From: an uncultured Eubacteriales bacterium
GTDB lineage: Bacteria; Bacillota; Clostridia; Oscillospirales; Oscillospiraceae
NCBI GenBank assembly: GCA_900546295.1
Contig: URCK01000024.1
Location: 1 to 22,296, forward strand
Reading direction: 5' to 3'
DNA length: 22,296 bases
Part shown: piece after piece, positions 7,159 to 14,927 of the stretch
Layout of the letters: every line of letters starts with the position of its first letter
Numbering within the stretch: the stretch's first letter is position 1
Made by a program: the position numbers and the translations under genes
The notes under the pieces: generated by a model
What the model was told of the DNA's origin: nothing
What the model saw: the letters and a program-made list of their open reading frames with translations, nothing else
The model's database searches: none

Positions 7159-8861
7159 TATTCGATGCCGCTGAGGTCAAAGTCGCCGAGCGCCTTCTCC
7201 GCCTCGGCGCACACGCCGCGCAGGCACTTCTCATCGAACGGGCTTTCAAGGCCGGCGTTCTTGAGAAGGTCGGTGAAGGTCCTGCTGCCGCCCTGCACGG
7301 TGTAGGCCATGTAGTGCGTCCATGCGTCCTTGAGGTCCTTGCGGATCATCGCCCAGAATTCGAGCGCCACGGTCTGGGCAAGGCAGTAGTCGATGTAGTA
7401 GAAGGGGCTCGAATAAATGTGGTGCTGGCGCTGCCAGCCCATGCCCTCGGAGTAGAAGGGGATCTCGCCGTCGAGCTTCATCCACGGCATGTAGACGCCG
7501 AGCAGCTCCTTCCACACGGCGTGACGCTCCGCGGGCGTCATCTCCGGCTTTTCATACACAACGTGCTGGAAGTGGTCGACCATCGTGCCGTAGGGGATGA
7601 AGGTCAGCGCGCCGGAGAGGTGACTGTAGAGGAACTTTTTGGCGTCGCCGCCGAAGAAGCCGTCCGCCCACGGCTCTGCAAAGAACTCCATGGACATCGA
7701 GTGCACCTCGCAGGCCTCAAGGCTCGGCCAGATGTAGTCCACGGGGATGCGCTTGCGGTTCGTCCACGCTTCAAAGGCGTGACCGGCCTCGTGCGTCACG
7801 ACCTCAACGTCGTGCTGCGTGCCGTTGAAGTTGGCGAAGATGAAGGGAACCTCATAGTCCATGATGCTCGTGCAGTAGCCGCCCGCCTGCTTGCCCTCGG
7901 TGGAGAGCACGTCGAGCAGCTCATTGTCGAGCATGGTCTTGAAGAATTCCTCCGTCTCGGGGGAGAGCTCACTGTAGAACTTCATGCCCTGGGCGAGGAT
8001 CTCATCCGGCGTGCCGACGGGACGGGGGTTGCCGGAGCGGAACTCGAGCGCATTGTCGGCAAAGCTCATGGGATAGCTCTTGCCGAGGCGCTTGGCCTGC
8101 TCGCGGTAGACCTTGTCGGCCACGGGCACGAGATACTTCACGACCGCCGCGCGGAACGTTTCAACGTCTTCCTTCGTATAGCAGTTGCGGCACATACGGT
8201 AGTAGCCGAGCGTGGTGTAGCCCTCGTAGCCGAGCTTTTTGCCCATCGCGTCGCGCAGCTTCACGAGCTTATCGTAGAGCTCGTCGAACTTTGCCTGATT
8301 GTCCTTGTACCACTGGCCCTCGGCCTTCCATGCGGCAAGACGCTTTTCATCGTCCGCGCAGGTTTTGAACGGGGAGAGCTGGGAGAGCGTGTAGACCTTG
8401 CCCTCAAAGGGGATCTGCGCCGAGGCAAGCAGCTTTTCATACTCCTGCGTCAGCTCGTTCTCCTGCTGCATCTCGGGGATGATCTCGGGGGAGAAGGTCT
8501 TGAGCGCGAGTTCTGCGTTGACGAACATCAGATCGCCGAACTCCTCGGAAAATTCCGCGCGGAACGGGCTTTCGAGCATCGCCTTCGTCCACGCCTGGTT
8601 GTACTCCTCCAGCTCGGGGAAGAAGCTGTTCCAGAACTTTTCCTCCGCGTCGTAAAAGGTGTCGCGCGTGTCGATCGAGTGGCGGACGCTCGCAAGCGTC
8701 GAGGCGGTGGAGATGTGCTTGGCCTGCTCCTGCTGGGCGAGGAACACCTTGCGGGCCTCCTCGTAGCTCTTTGCGGCCTTGAGCTGCTCGGTGAGCGAAG
8801 CGAGATGCTGCTTGGTGCTTTCGGAATCGGGACGGGTGTAGGTCATTTGGGAAAATTTCAT
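7158..8861 (-). CDS. M3 family oligoendopeptidase (zinc metallopeptidase)
   Basis: Cytoplasmic zinc peptidase that cuts short oligopeptides, probably those brought in by peptide importers such as the one encoded next to it. It has 567 residues, the usual size for the M3B group related to PepF. The zinc site HEAGH is at residues 357-361 within VVTHEAGHAFEAWTNR, and the third ligand is probably Glu385 in LEACEVHSMSMEFF, 24 residues after the second His. The N-terminal half is helical, as in the family. The start at 8861 gives the family N-terminus MKFSQMTYTRPDSEST and has TGGAGG seven bases upstream; a longer open frame to 8960 has no such support. It lies 43 bases after the MFS gene and overlaps the small membrane protein gene by one base. 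There is no signal peptide. Confidence 0.94.
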   Translation of the reverse strand: MKFSQMTYTRPDSESTKQHLASLTEQLKAAKSYEEARKVFLAQQEQAKHISTASTLASVRHSIDTRDTFYDAEEKFWNSFFPELEEYNQAWTKAMLESPFRAEFSEEFGDLMFVNAELALKTFSPEIIPEMQQENELTQEYEKLLASAQIPFEGKVYTLSQLSPFKTCADDEKRLAAWKAEGQWYKDNQAKFDELYDKLVKLRDAMGKKLGYEGYTTLGYYRMCRNCYTKEDVETFRAAVVKYLVPVADKVYREQAKRLGKSYPMSFADNALEFRSGNPRPVGTPDEILAQGMKFYSELSPETEEFFKTMLDNELLDVLSTEGKQAGGYCTSIMDYEVPFIFANFNGTQHDVEVVTHEAGHAFEAWTNRKRIPVDYIWPSLEACEVHSMSMEFFAEPWADGFFGGDAKKFLYSHLSGALTFIPYGTMVDHFQHVVYEKPEMTPAERHAVWKELLGVYMPWMKLDGEIPFYSEGMGWQRQHHIYSSPFYYIDYCLAQTVALEFWAMIRKDLKDAWTHYMAYTVQGGSRTFTDLLKNAGLESPFDEKCLRGVCAEAEKALGDFDLSGIE

Positions 8862-8904
8862 GTTGCTGCCTCCATCAAGTTTTATTGTGTCGTATCGTAA
8901 AGTT

Positions 8905-10182
8905 TTACTGCTGGCGGTTGTAGATGGCCGCGACGCTCCTGCGTCCGCCGCCGATAACAAGGATCGCCGCCGCCACGGTGATGAGCATGAAGCCCGTCAG
9001 CACGCCGCGCGCGGGGAGAAAGGCCGTCAGCGCGCCGGCGAGCAGGTTGCCTGTGAAGCTGCCGACGGTGTTGAGCATGTTGAACGCGCCGTTGAAGCGG
9101 CCCTTTTTCTCATCCGGCACATAGCTCTGTGTGGCAGAGATGCGGATGGTGTAACTCGTCACGCCGAGGATGCCCGTTAAGAAGCACGAGACCATCATCA
9201 CCGGCAGCGGGCAGTAGAGATAAAAGCCCTCGCACAGCGAGATGATGACGTAGACCGTGAGCGCGATGGAATATTTCTTCTGTACGGGCAGGCTCGTCTT
9301 ATAGTGGATGCCTCCGCCGATGGCGCGGCCGAAGATCGCCATGCCCCAGACGAGCATATAGATGTATTCACCGTTTTCAAAAGTCGACTTGAAGTACGGC
9401 AGCGTGATGACGTTCGACGCACCCGCTGAGAGGGAACTGAACGTAAAATAGATGGCAACGCAGAGAAGTCCCTTCTCGCTCAGAAGGTAGCGGAAGCCCT
9501 CCTTGATGTCGCGCAGCAGGCGGCGGCCGGAGGCGCATTCCTGCTCCTGCGCGAGCGCGGCGCGCTGCTTTTCGATGTAGTGCTCCTCAGCGCGGATCTG
9601 CGTTTCGGCCGTCGCGGCGATAAAAAAGCACAGCGCGTTGATGCCGAGCAGCGGCGCAATGCCGAAGAGGTTATAAAAATACGTCGCGATCGGGATGATG
9701 AGCGCCGAGAGCGTTTCGAGAACGCTCGCGATGGAGTAGGCCTTGGAGTAGTTCCCTTCAGAGATCAGCAGGGGATAAAAACTGTCGTAGGCGACAAAGT
9801 AGATGCTGTTGATCGAACCGATGATGAAGCAGAATACCGCGAGTATCGGAAAGCTGAACCATCCCCGGCCCAGAATGAGCGCGGAAACGGCGTAAACGCC
9901 GGAGGAGATGAAGTCCAGCGTGTAGATGGTCTTCTTGCGGGAAAAGCGGTCGAGGATCGCACCCGAGAAAATGGGCATGACGATCTGCGGCAGTGTGAAG
10001 GTCGCAACATAGATGGCGTAGAGCAGGTTCGAGCCGGTGTAGTCGAGGACCAGAAGGCTCAGGGCAAAGCCGGACATCGAGTTGCCCAGCATCGAGATGA
10101 CGCTGCCAAGCGTAATGATGGTAAAGTCCCGCGTCCAGAGCTTGGCCTTCGGCTGCGGCGCGGGCGAGAGAACGTGGTTCAT
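8905..10182 (-). CDS. Major facilitator superfamily transporter (efflux type)
   Basis: A 425-residue, roughly twelve-helix secondary transporter. The first helix begins at about residue 18 (TIITLGSVISMLGNS). The loop between helices 2 and 3, GAILDRFSRKKTIYTLD, matches MFS motif A, and the half-repeat echo PDEKKGRFNGAFNML is in the second half. A charged central loop at about residues 190-220 splits the two six-helix bundles. Overall look and length resemble MFS_3/macrolide-efflux-like proteins, so export of a drug, peptide or metabolite is likelier than uptake; the substrate cannot be read. The start has AAAGGAGG eleven bases upstream, slightly long spacing. It is the first gene of the MFS, M3 peptidase and membrane-protein operon and is transcribed divergently from the M18 aminopeptidase. 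Confidence 0.9.
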   Translation of the reverse strand: MNHVLSPAPQPKAKLWTRDFTIITLGSVISMLGNSMSGFALSLLVLDYTGSNLLYAIYVATFTLPQIVMPIFSGAILDRFSRKKTIYTLDFISSGVYAVSALILGRGWFSFPILAVFCFIIGSINSIYFVAYDSFYPLLISEGNYSKAYSIASVLETLSALIIPIATYFYNLFGIAPLLGINALCFFIAATAETQIRAEEHYIEKQRAALAQEQECASGRRLLRDIKEGFRYLLSEKGLLCVAIYFTFSSLSAGASNVITLPYFKSTFENGEYIYMLVWGMAIFGRAIGGGIHYKTSLPVQKKYSIALTVYVIISLCEGFYLYCPLPVMMVSCFLTGILGVTSYTIRISATQSYVPDEKKGRFNGAFNMLNTVGSFTGNLLAGALTAFLPARGVLTGFMLITVAAAILVIGGGRRSVAAIYNRQQ

Positions 10183-10303
10183 AAAGATGGTATCCTCCTT
10201 TAAGTGGGGGGTGCAAACAAACCCGAATCACGCAATCGCGCTTCGGAAAAAGACGCATGAAAGCTGCTGTGCTTTGCGTGCGGCACGGACGGAGCGTATG
10301 CTG

Positions 10304-10332
10304 ATTATACGTCGTGCGCAGAAAATAAGCAA
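10304..10332 (-). promoter_or_regulatory. Promoter for the MFS transporter / M3 peptidase operon
   Basis: On the minus strand a perfect -10, TATAAT (10304-10309), is preceded 17 bases upstream by TTGCTT (10327-10332), which matches only the TTG of the -35 consensus. It would start transcription about 115 bases before the MFS start codon. Confidence 0.65.
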
Positions 10333-10340
10333 CAGAAAAA

Positions 10341-10395
10341 CGGCGGCCGCCGGAAAAAGGACGGAAGGCGCGCTTTTTTGCGCAGCGGGCGCAAA
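10341..10395. promoter_or_regulatory. Two palindromes in the divergent MFS / aminopeptidase intergenic region
   Basis: CGGCGGCCGCCG at 10341-10352 is a perfect 12-base palindrome. TTTGCGC/GCGCAAA at 10377-10395 is a perfect 7-base inverted repeat with a five-base loop. Both lie between the two divergent promoters, where operators are often found. No regulator can be assigned, and GC-rich palindromes also occur by chance here. Confidence 0.3.
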
Positions 10396-10403
10396 GTGCC
10401 GCC

Positions 10404-10432
10404 TTGCGGTCGAAAGCGCAGTGTGGTATACT
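10404..10432 (+). promoter_or_regulatory. Promoter of the M18 aminopeptidase gene
   Basis: TTGCGG (10404-10409), a 17-base spacer, then TATACT (10427-10432) with a TG one base upstream (extended -10). The start codon is 36 bases further on. Confidence 0.75.
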
Positions 10433-10467
10433 CATAAAATCAGACTACAAATGCGGAGGAAAACACT

Positions 10468-11739
10468 ATGAGCAGTATGCCGGCAAAGGAATTGCTGCGT
10501 TTCATTCAGGATAGTCCCACCTGCTACCATGTGACCGAGAACATTCGAAAGAAACTTCTTGAAAACGGCTACACCGAGCTTTCCGAGCGCGAGAGATGGA
10601 CGCTTGCACCGGGCAAGCGCTATTTTGTCCGGCGCAACGGCTCGAGCACCATCGCCTTCCGCGTGCCGGAGGCGCTCACGGGCGGCTTTGCGATGGCGGC
10701 GGCGCATTCCGATTCGCCGACCTTCCGTCTCAAGGAGCACCCCGACCGCCGCGGCGCGCACTATGTCCAGCTCTCCACCGAAAAATACGGCGGGATGCTG
10801 ATGTCGACGTGGTTCGACCGTCCGCTCTCCGTCGCAGGCAGAGTTTTCGTGCGCGAAAACGGCGAAATTGTCGAAAAGCTCGTGAATGTCGACCGCGATC
10901 TTCTTGTGATCCCCAATGTCGCCATCCACATGAACCGCACGGCGAACGACGGCGTGAAGTACATGGCGAATGTCGACACGCTGCCGCTGCTCGGCGGGAA
11001 GGAAAGCAGCGGCATCCTGCCCATCGTTGCAAAGGCTGCGGGCGTTGCGGAGAGCGACATTCTCGGCAGCGACCTCTTCCTCTACTGCCGCGGCGAAGGG
11101 ACACTGCTCGGCGAGAATGAGGAATACATCCTCTCGCCCAAGCTCGATGACCTGGAGTGCGCCTGCGGCTGCCTTGAGGGCCTGCTCAATGCAAAGGAGA
11201 GCGAGAACATTGCCGTCTGCTGCATTTTCGACAACGAAGAGGTCGGCTCTGCGACCAAACAGGGCGCGGGCTCTACCTTCCTGCGCGACACGCTGCGCCG
11301 CATCGTCCTGTGCCTTGGTAAGGATGAGCAGGACCTCCAGATGATGCTCGCGCGCAGCTTCCTCGTCTCGGCGGACAATGCGCACGCCCAGCACCCCAAC
11401 CACGGCGAGTACGCCGACCCAGACAACTGCCCCTACATGAACGAGGGCGTCGTCATCAAGTTCAACGCAAACCAGCGCTACGCGACCGACGGCCGCTCCT
11501 GCGCCGTTTTCCGCGGCGTATGCGAGCGCGCGGGCGTTCCCGTGCAGGTCATGTCCAACCGCTCAGACCTGCCCGGCGGCTCGACGCTCGGCTCCATCGC
11601 CGATACGCTCGTGCCGGTGAGCACCGTGGACATCGGCCTTCCCCAGCTCGCGATGCACTCGAGCTGGGAGACGGCGGGCGTGCAGGATTATGAATCCCTT
11701 GTGCGCGTGATGACAGAGTACTACGGCAGCGCGCTGTAA
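10468..11739 (+). CDS. apeB: M18 family aminopeptidase
   Basis: Cytoplasmic metal-dependent aminopeptidase that removes N-terminal residues from peptides (family M18, aspartyl-aminopeptidase-like). It has 423 residues, normal for the bacterial members. The expected binuclear metal ligands are present: His80 and Asp82 in AAAHSDSP, Asp227/228 in SPKLDDLE, Glu257/258 in FDNEEVGS, Asp303 in VSADNAHA and His397 in AMHSSWE. Residues NRSDLPGGSTLGSI near 364-377 are also typical. The start has GGAGG eight bases upstream and its own promoter. It faces the M3 oligopeptidase operon across a shared intergenic region, which fits a combined role in peptide breakdown. Active-site completeness suggests a functional enzyme; its residue preference is not certain. 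Confidence 0.95.
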   Translation: MSSMPAKELLRFIQDSPTCYHVTENIRKKLLENGYTELSERERWTLAPGKRYFVRRNGSSTIAFRVPEALTGGFAMAAAHSDSPTFRLKEHPDRRGAHYVQLSTEKYGGMLMSTWFDRPLSVAGRVFVRENGEIVEKLVNVDRDLLVIPNVAIHMNRTANDGVKYMANVDTLPLLGGKESSGILPIVAKAAGVAESDILGSDLFLYCRGEGTLLGENEEYILSPKLDDLECACGCLEGLLNAKESENIAVCCIFDNEEVGSATKQGAGSTFLRDTLRRIVLCLGKDEQDLQMMLARSFLVSADNAHAQHPNHGEYADPDNCPYMNEGVVIKFNANQRYATDGRSCAVFRGVCERAGVPVQVMSNRSDLPGGSTLGSIADTLVPVSTVDIGLPQLAMHSSWETAGVQDYESLVRVMTEYYGSAL

Positions 11740-11759
11740 GGCGCTTCGCCTGCCCTGCA

Positions 11760-11788
11760 TGGACAGCGCGGCAAAAGCATGATAAAAT
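11760..11788 (+). promoter_or_regulatory. Promoter of the deoC-deoD-kinase operon
   Basis: TGGACA (11760-11765) matches five of six -35 bases, the spacer is 17 bases, and TAAAAT (11783-11788) matches five of six -10 bases. It leaves a leader of about 45 bases before deoC. A small hairpin, AGGCG/CGCCT at 11739-11751, lies just upstream but has no T run, so no clear terminator separates it from the aminopeptidase gene. Confidence 0.75.
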
Positions 11789-11840
11789 AACTTATTTTCA
11801 TACAAAATCCGCCTTCAAGAACAGAAAGGAAGAAGATACA

Positions 11841-12530
11841 ATGGACGTTAAGGAAATTTTGAAGCATGTGGACCATACCCTTCTCAAGCAGACGGCAACG
11901 TGGGAGGAGATCAAGGAGATCTGTGACGACGGCATCAAATACGGCTGCGCGAGCGTCTGCATCCCGCAGACCTATGTCAATCACGCCGCGCACTACGTCG
12001 CCGAGCAGCAGCACTATGGCTTCGGCCAGCTGCCCATCTGTACGGTCATCGGCTTCCCCAACGGCTACACGCCCAGCGGCATCAAGTGCATGGAGGCCGA
12101 GTCTGCCGTGGCCGACGGCGCGACCGAGATCGACATGGTCATCAACCTCGGCTGGGTCAAGGAGGGCCAGTACGATAAAATTCTTCAGGAGATCAACTCC
12201 GTGAAGATCTCCTGCCACGGCAACATTTTGAAGGTCATCATCGAGACCTGCCTGCTCACCGACGAAGAGAAGATCAAGCTCTGCGAGGTCGTGTCCAACT
12301 CCCACGCCGACTACATCAAGACCTCCACGGGCTTTGCCGGCGGCGGCGCGACCCGCGAGGACGTTGCCCTCATGGTGAAGCACATGACGGGCGGCAAGAA
12401 GGTCAAGGCCGCCGGCGGCATCGCGAACTTACAGGATGCAGAGGACTTCCTGAACCTCGGCGCCGACCGTCTCGGCACCTCCCGCATCGTCAAGGCGGTG
12501 AAGGAGCTCGAGGCCAAGGGCCAGTTTTAA
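11841..12530 (+). CDS. deoC: Deoxyribose-phosphate aldolase
   Basis: Splits 2-deoxyribose 5-phosphate into glyceraldehyde 3-phosphate and acetaldehyde, the last step in feeding deoxynucleoside sugars into central metabolism. It has 229 residues, within the range for Gram-positive DeoC. The Schiff-base lysine is Lys160 in DYIKTSTGF. The proton-relay residues are Lys189 in KVKAAGGI and Asp98 in EIDMVINLG, with Lys131 in LKVIIETCLL also conserved. The N-terminal VDHTLLK is diagnostic. The ribosome site AAAGGA lies about ten bases upstream. It is the first gene of a salvage operon, 18 bases before deoD. Confidence 0.97.
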   Translation: MDVKEILKHVDHTLLKQTATWEEIKEICDDGIKYGCASVCIPQTYVNHAAHYVAEQQHYGFGQLPICTVIGFPNGYTPSGIKCMEAESAVADGATEIDMVINLGWVKEGQYDKILQEINSVKISCHGNILKVIIETCLLTDEEKIKLCEVVSNSHADYIKTSTGFAGGGATREDVALMVKHMTGGKKVKAAGGIANLQDAEDFLNLGADRLGTSRIVKAVKELEAKGQF

Positions 12531-12548
12531 GAAAGAAGAGGACTTAAT

Positions 12549-13265
12549 ATGCCGACTCCGCATAACAGCGCCGTAAAAGGCGATTTTGCCAAAACCGTCC
12601 TGATGCCCGGCGACCCGCTGCGCGCGAAGTTCATCGCCGAGACGTTTTTGGATAAGCCGAAGCTTGTCAACAATGTCCGCGGCGTGCAGGGCTACACGGG
12701 GACTTACAAGGGCGTGCCCGTCAGCGTGATGGCCAGCGGCATGGGTATGCCGTCCATCGGCATCTATTCCTATGAGCTCTTCACGCAGTACGATGTGGAT
12801 AACATCATCCGCGTCGGCTCGGCGGGCGCCATCCAGAGAGAGCTCAAGCTCGGCAGCATCGTTGCGGGCATGGGCGCCTGCACCAACTCGAACTACGCCG
12901 CGCAGTACGGCCTTGGCGGGACGTTCGCGCCCATCGCGGACTTTACGCTCCTTTCCGCCGCCGTACAGTCGGCAAAGGAACTGGGGCTCGAGATGCCCGT
13001 CGGCAACCTCTATTCCTCCGATACGTTCTACGACGCCTCCGCTTCCTCTCTCAAGTGGGCGGAGATGGGTGTGCTCGCCATCGAGATGGAGGCCGCCGCC
13101 CTCTACTGCAACGCCGCCTATACGAAAAAGCGCGGTCTTTCGATCTGCTCCGTTTCCGACAACATCGTCACCGGCGAGGAACTCTCGCCCGAGCAGCGGC
13201 AGACGGGCTTTGCCAATATGATGAAGCTCGCGCTCGAAACGGCCGTGAAGATGGCGGCGCTCTAA
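12549..13265 (+). CDS. deoD: Purine-nucleoside phosphorylase, DeoD type
   Basis: Cleaves purine (deoxy)ribonucleosides with phosphate to give the base and (deoxy)ribose 1-phosphate. The 238-residue sequence follows the hexameric PNP family throughout: MPTPHNSA start, VLMPGDPLRAKFIAETFL, NNVRGVQGYTGTYKG, IRVGSAGA, GMGACTNS, EMEAAALY and SVSDNIVTGEE. The Asp in SVSD corresponds to the catalytic Asp that separates these enzymes from uridine phosphorylases. AAGAGG lies seven bases upstream. Together with deoC it forms a deoxynucleoside catabolic unit. No phosphopentomutase gene (deoB), which would link the two reactions, is present here, so it must be elsewhere. Confidence 0.96.
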   Translation: MPTPHNSAVKGDFAKTVLMPGDPLRAKFIAETFLDKPKLVNNVRGVQGYTGTYKGVPVSVMASGMGMPSIGIYSYELFTQYDVDNIIRVGSAGAIQRELKLGSIVAGMGACTNSNYAAQYGLGGTFAPIADFTLLSAAVQSAKELGLEMPVGNLYSSDTFYDASASSLKWAEMGVLAIEMEAAALYCNAAYTKKRGLSICSVSDNIVTGEELSPEQRQTGFANMMKLALETAVKMAAL

Positions 13266-13292
13266 ATCTGCGAAAAAAGGAGATGTCACGTC

Positions 13293-14219
13293 ATGCGTGT
13301 GATCGATATTGAAAACATTGTGACCAATATGCGGGACGATACCCGCTTTGTCCTGCGCTGCGAGGAGGTCTTCCACGATAAGATCAGCTCCGCCGCGGCG
13401 AGCATTTTGATGAATAAGCGCCAGAAGCCCATCGTCTGCCTCACGGGCCCGAGCGGCTCGGGCAAGACGACGACCGCCATGCGCCTGCGCGAATACCTCG
13501 AAAACCTCGGCGTGAAGGTGTGCATGCTCAGCATGGACAACTTCTTCCTGCCGCTCGATCAGCGCCCGCCCGAGGCGAGCGACTGGGAGTCGCCCTACTG
13601 CGTGAACCGCGATTTACTCATCGAGGATATCCACCGCCTGATGGACGGCGAGCTCGTCAAGCTGCCGGTCTACGACTTCAAGGCCGGCGGCGTCGGCGGC
13701 TACAAGCCCATGCAGGGCGATAAGGACGCCATCATCATCGCCGAGGGCATCCATATGCTCAACCCCCTCATCTTCGATGAACTCAAGGGCGAGGCCACGG
13801 GCGTTTACGTTGCCCCGCGCACGCGCATCATCACCGAGAAGGACCGCATCGTCCGCCCCGAGCAGCTGCGCGTGGCGCGCCGCATGATCCGCGACTATCA
13901 GGGCCGCGGCCATTCCCTGCGCCAGACGGTCGAGCGCGCCGAGAGCGTCGATCGCGGCGAGCAGAACTACATCATGCCCAATAAGCCCAACGCGAGCATC
14001 CACATCGACACCTTCCACGACTACGAGCCGTGCATCCTCGCGCGCTACCTCAAGGACATTCCGGAGTTCTACAGCCAGCTGGACGACGCCTTCATCGCCG
14101 AGCACGGGCTGAGCGACCTCTTCGACGTTGTCAACTCCGTGCCGCCGCTTCGGACCGACTATGTGCCGCGCGACTCCATCGTGCGCGAGTTTGTCGGCGG
14201 CAGCTGCTTTGAGTACTAA
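13293..14219 (+). CDS. Uridine-kinase-like nucleoside kinase
   Basis: A P-loop kinase of the uridine/phosphoribulokinase fold, likely to phosphorylate a nucleoside. It has 308 residues. Walker A GPSGSGKTT is at 52-60, the acidic motif SMDNFF follows at about 79-84, PVYDFKAGG is at about 125, and the IIIAEGIHMLNP segment typical of this kinase group is at about 147-158. RRMIRDYQGRGHS and ESVDRGEQNYI match the C-terminal half of the long clostridial nucleoside kinases. Those relatives usually carry N-terminal TGS and tRNA-synthetase-like domains; here only about 45 residues precede the kinase. AAGGAG lies about ten bases upstream, and the gene is 27 bases after deoD. Substrate could be uridine, cytidine or another nucleoside. 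Confidence 0.85.
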   Translation: MRVIDIENIVTNMRDDTRFVLRCEEVFHDKISSAAASILMNKRQKPIVCLTGPSGSGKTTTAMRLREYLENLGVKVCMLSMDNFFLPLDQRPPEASDWESPYCVNRDLLIEDIHRLMDGELVKLPVYDFKAGGVGGYKPMQGDKDAIIIAEGIHMLNPLIFDELKGEATGVYVAPRTRIITEKDRIVRPEQLRVARRMIRDYQGRGHSLRQTVERAESVDRGEQNYIMPNKPNASIHIDTFHDYEPCILARYLKDIPEFYSQLDDAFIAEHGLSDLFDVVNSVPPLRTDYVPRDSIVREFVGGSCFEY

Positions 14220-14317
14220 ACGGTCAAAAAATGACAACAAAGGGTAATTGAAAAGAAGAATTATCCGGAACGGAATCGAAATTTGCCCGCTTCAGGCGGA
14301 AAAAGGGGGAAGGAAGC

Positions 14318-14833
14318 ATGCATTCTGACGAGCGGCGAAAGGCCATTGCCGATGTGCTGCGCGCATCGGACGGACCCATCAGCGCCTCCGCGCTGGCGGA
14401 GAAATTCTCCGTTTCGCGCCAGATCATCGTGGGCGATATCGCGCTTCTGCGCTCCTCCGGCGAAGAGATCCTTGCGACCCCGCGCGGCTATGTGACGCCG
14501 AAGGAGGCGCGCGGCCTTCTCCGCCACATCGCGGTGAAGCACACGCCGCAGGAGATGGAAGCCGAACTCAACGCGATCGTCGACAACGGCTGCACGGTGA
14601 TCGACGTGACCGTTGAGCACCCGGTCTACGGGCAGCTCACCGGTCCGCTGCAAATTGCCAGCCGCTACGAGGTCGGGCAGTTCATCGAGCGGTGCAGGAA
14701 TGCAGAGCCGCTCTCCCGCCTGACCGACGGCATCCACCTCCATACGCTCCTCTGTCCCGACGAGGCGGCCTTCGAGCGCACGAAAAGCGCGCTGCGCGCG
14801 CTCGGCATTCTGCTGGAGGAAAACGGAAATTAA
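14318..14833 (+). CDS. niaR: NiaR family transcriptional repressor of NAD metabolism (HTH plus 3H domain)
   Basis: Represses niacin-uptake and NAD-synthesis genes when nicotinic acid is available. It has 171 residues, the family length. The N-terminal winged helix-turn-helix (5-60) includes ISASALAEKFSVSRQIIVGD. The 3H ligand domain follows, with its histidines in RHIAVKH (70, 75), VEHPVYG (101) and DGIHLHT (140, 142). His75, Glu83, His140 and His142 have the spacing of the metal site I recall for the Thermotoga homologue TM1602. A purine-rich ribosome site (GGGGGAAGGAAG) precedes the ATG. It lies 98 bases after the kinase gene, and no convincing promoter or GTGTC-type operator is seen in that gap. 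The gene just downstream has such sites at its promoter and is the probable target. Confidence 0.93.
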   Translation: MHSDERRKAIADVLRASDGPISASALAEKFSVSRQIIVGDIALLRSSGEEILATPRGYVTPKEARGLLRHIAVKHTPQEMEAELNAIVDNGCTVIDVTVEHPVYGQLTGPLQIASRYEVGQFIERCRNAEPLSRLTDGIHLHTLLCPDEAAFERTKSALRALGILLEENGN

Positions 14834-14836
14834 GGG

Positions 14837-14865
14837 TTGACAATCCTGCGACAAGCGATTATAGT
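14837..14865 (+). promoter_or_regulatory. Promoter of the EIIC-like transporter gene
   Basis: A perfect -35, TTGACA (14837-14842), a 17-base spacer and TATAGT (14860-14865). The -35 begins four bases after the niaR stop codon. The -10 overlaps the operator-like repeats and the left arm of the hairpin described separately. Confidence 0.85.
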
Positions 14866-14911
14866 GTCATGGACACGTGTCAAGACATGCCGTCCGTGAC
14901 ACTATTTTTTT
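14861..14911 (+). terminator. Intrinsic terminator after niaR, overlapping the next promoter
   Basis: ATAGTGTCA at 14861-14869 pairs with TGACACTAT at 14897-14905. The stem extends inward through a T-G wobble and GGAC/GTCC to 14 pairs around a 17-base loop. Seven T follow (14905-14911). Transcripts entering from niaR would fold it; transcripts from the local promoter start inside it and lack the left arm. Confidence 0.75.
14864..14902 (+). promoter_or_regulatory. Probable NiaR operator cluster
   Basis: Half-sites GTGTC (14864), GACAC (14872), GTGTC (14877), GACA (14884) and GTGACAC (14896) form nested inverted repeats, including GTGTC-ATG-GACAC and GACACGTGTC. They cover the -10 and the start point, the usual place for a repressor. 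NiaR is encoded immediately upstream. The match to the NiaR recognition sequence is inferred, not checked. Confidence 0.6.
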
Positions 14912-14927
14912 AGGTTGTGAGGATATC

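Noticed and set aside
7314..8900. A 528-codon plus-strand frame antisense to the M3 peptidase.
   Set aside because: The minus strand carries the HEAGH zinc motif and full family sequence; the plus frame shows no domain.
10432..11403. A 323-codon minus-strand frame antisense to the M18 aminopeptidase.
   Set aside because: All M18 metal ligands lie on the plus strand; the reversed product has none of the features of a real protein family.
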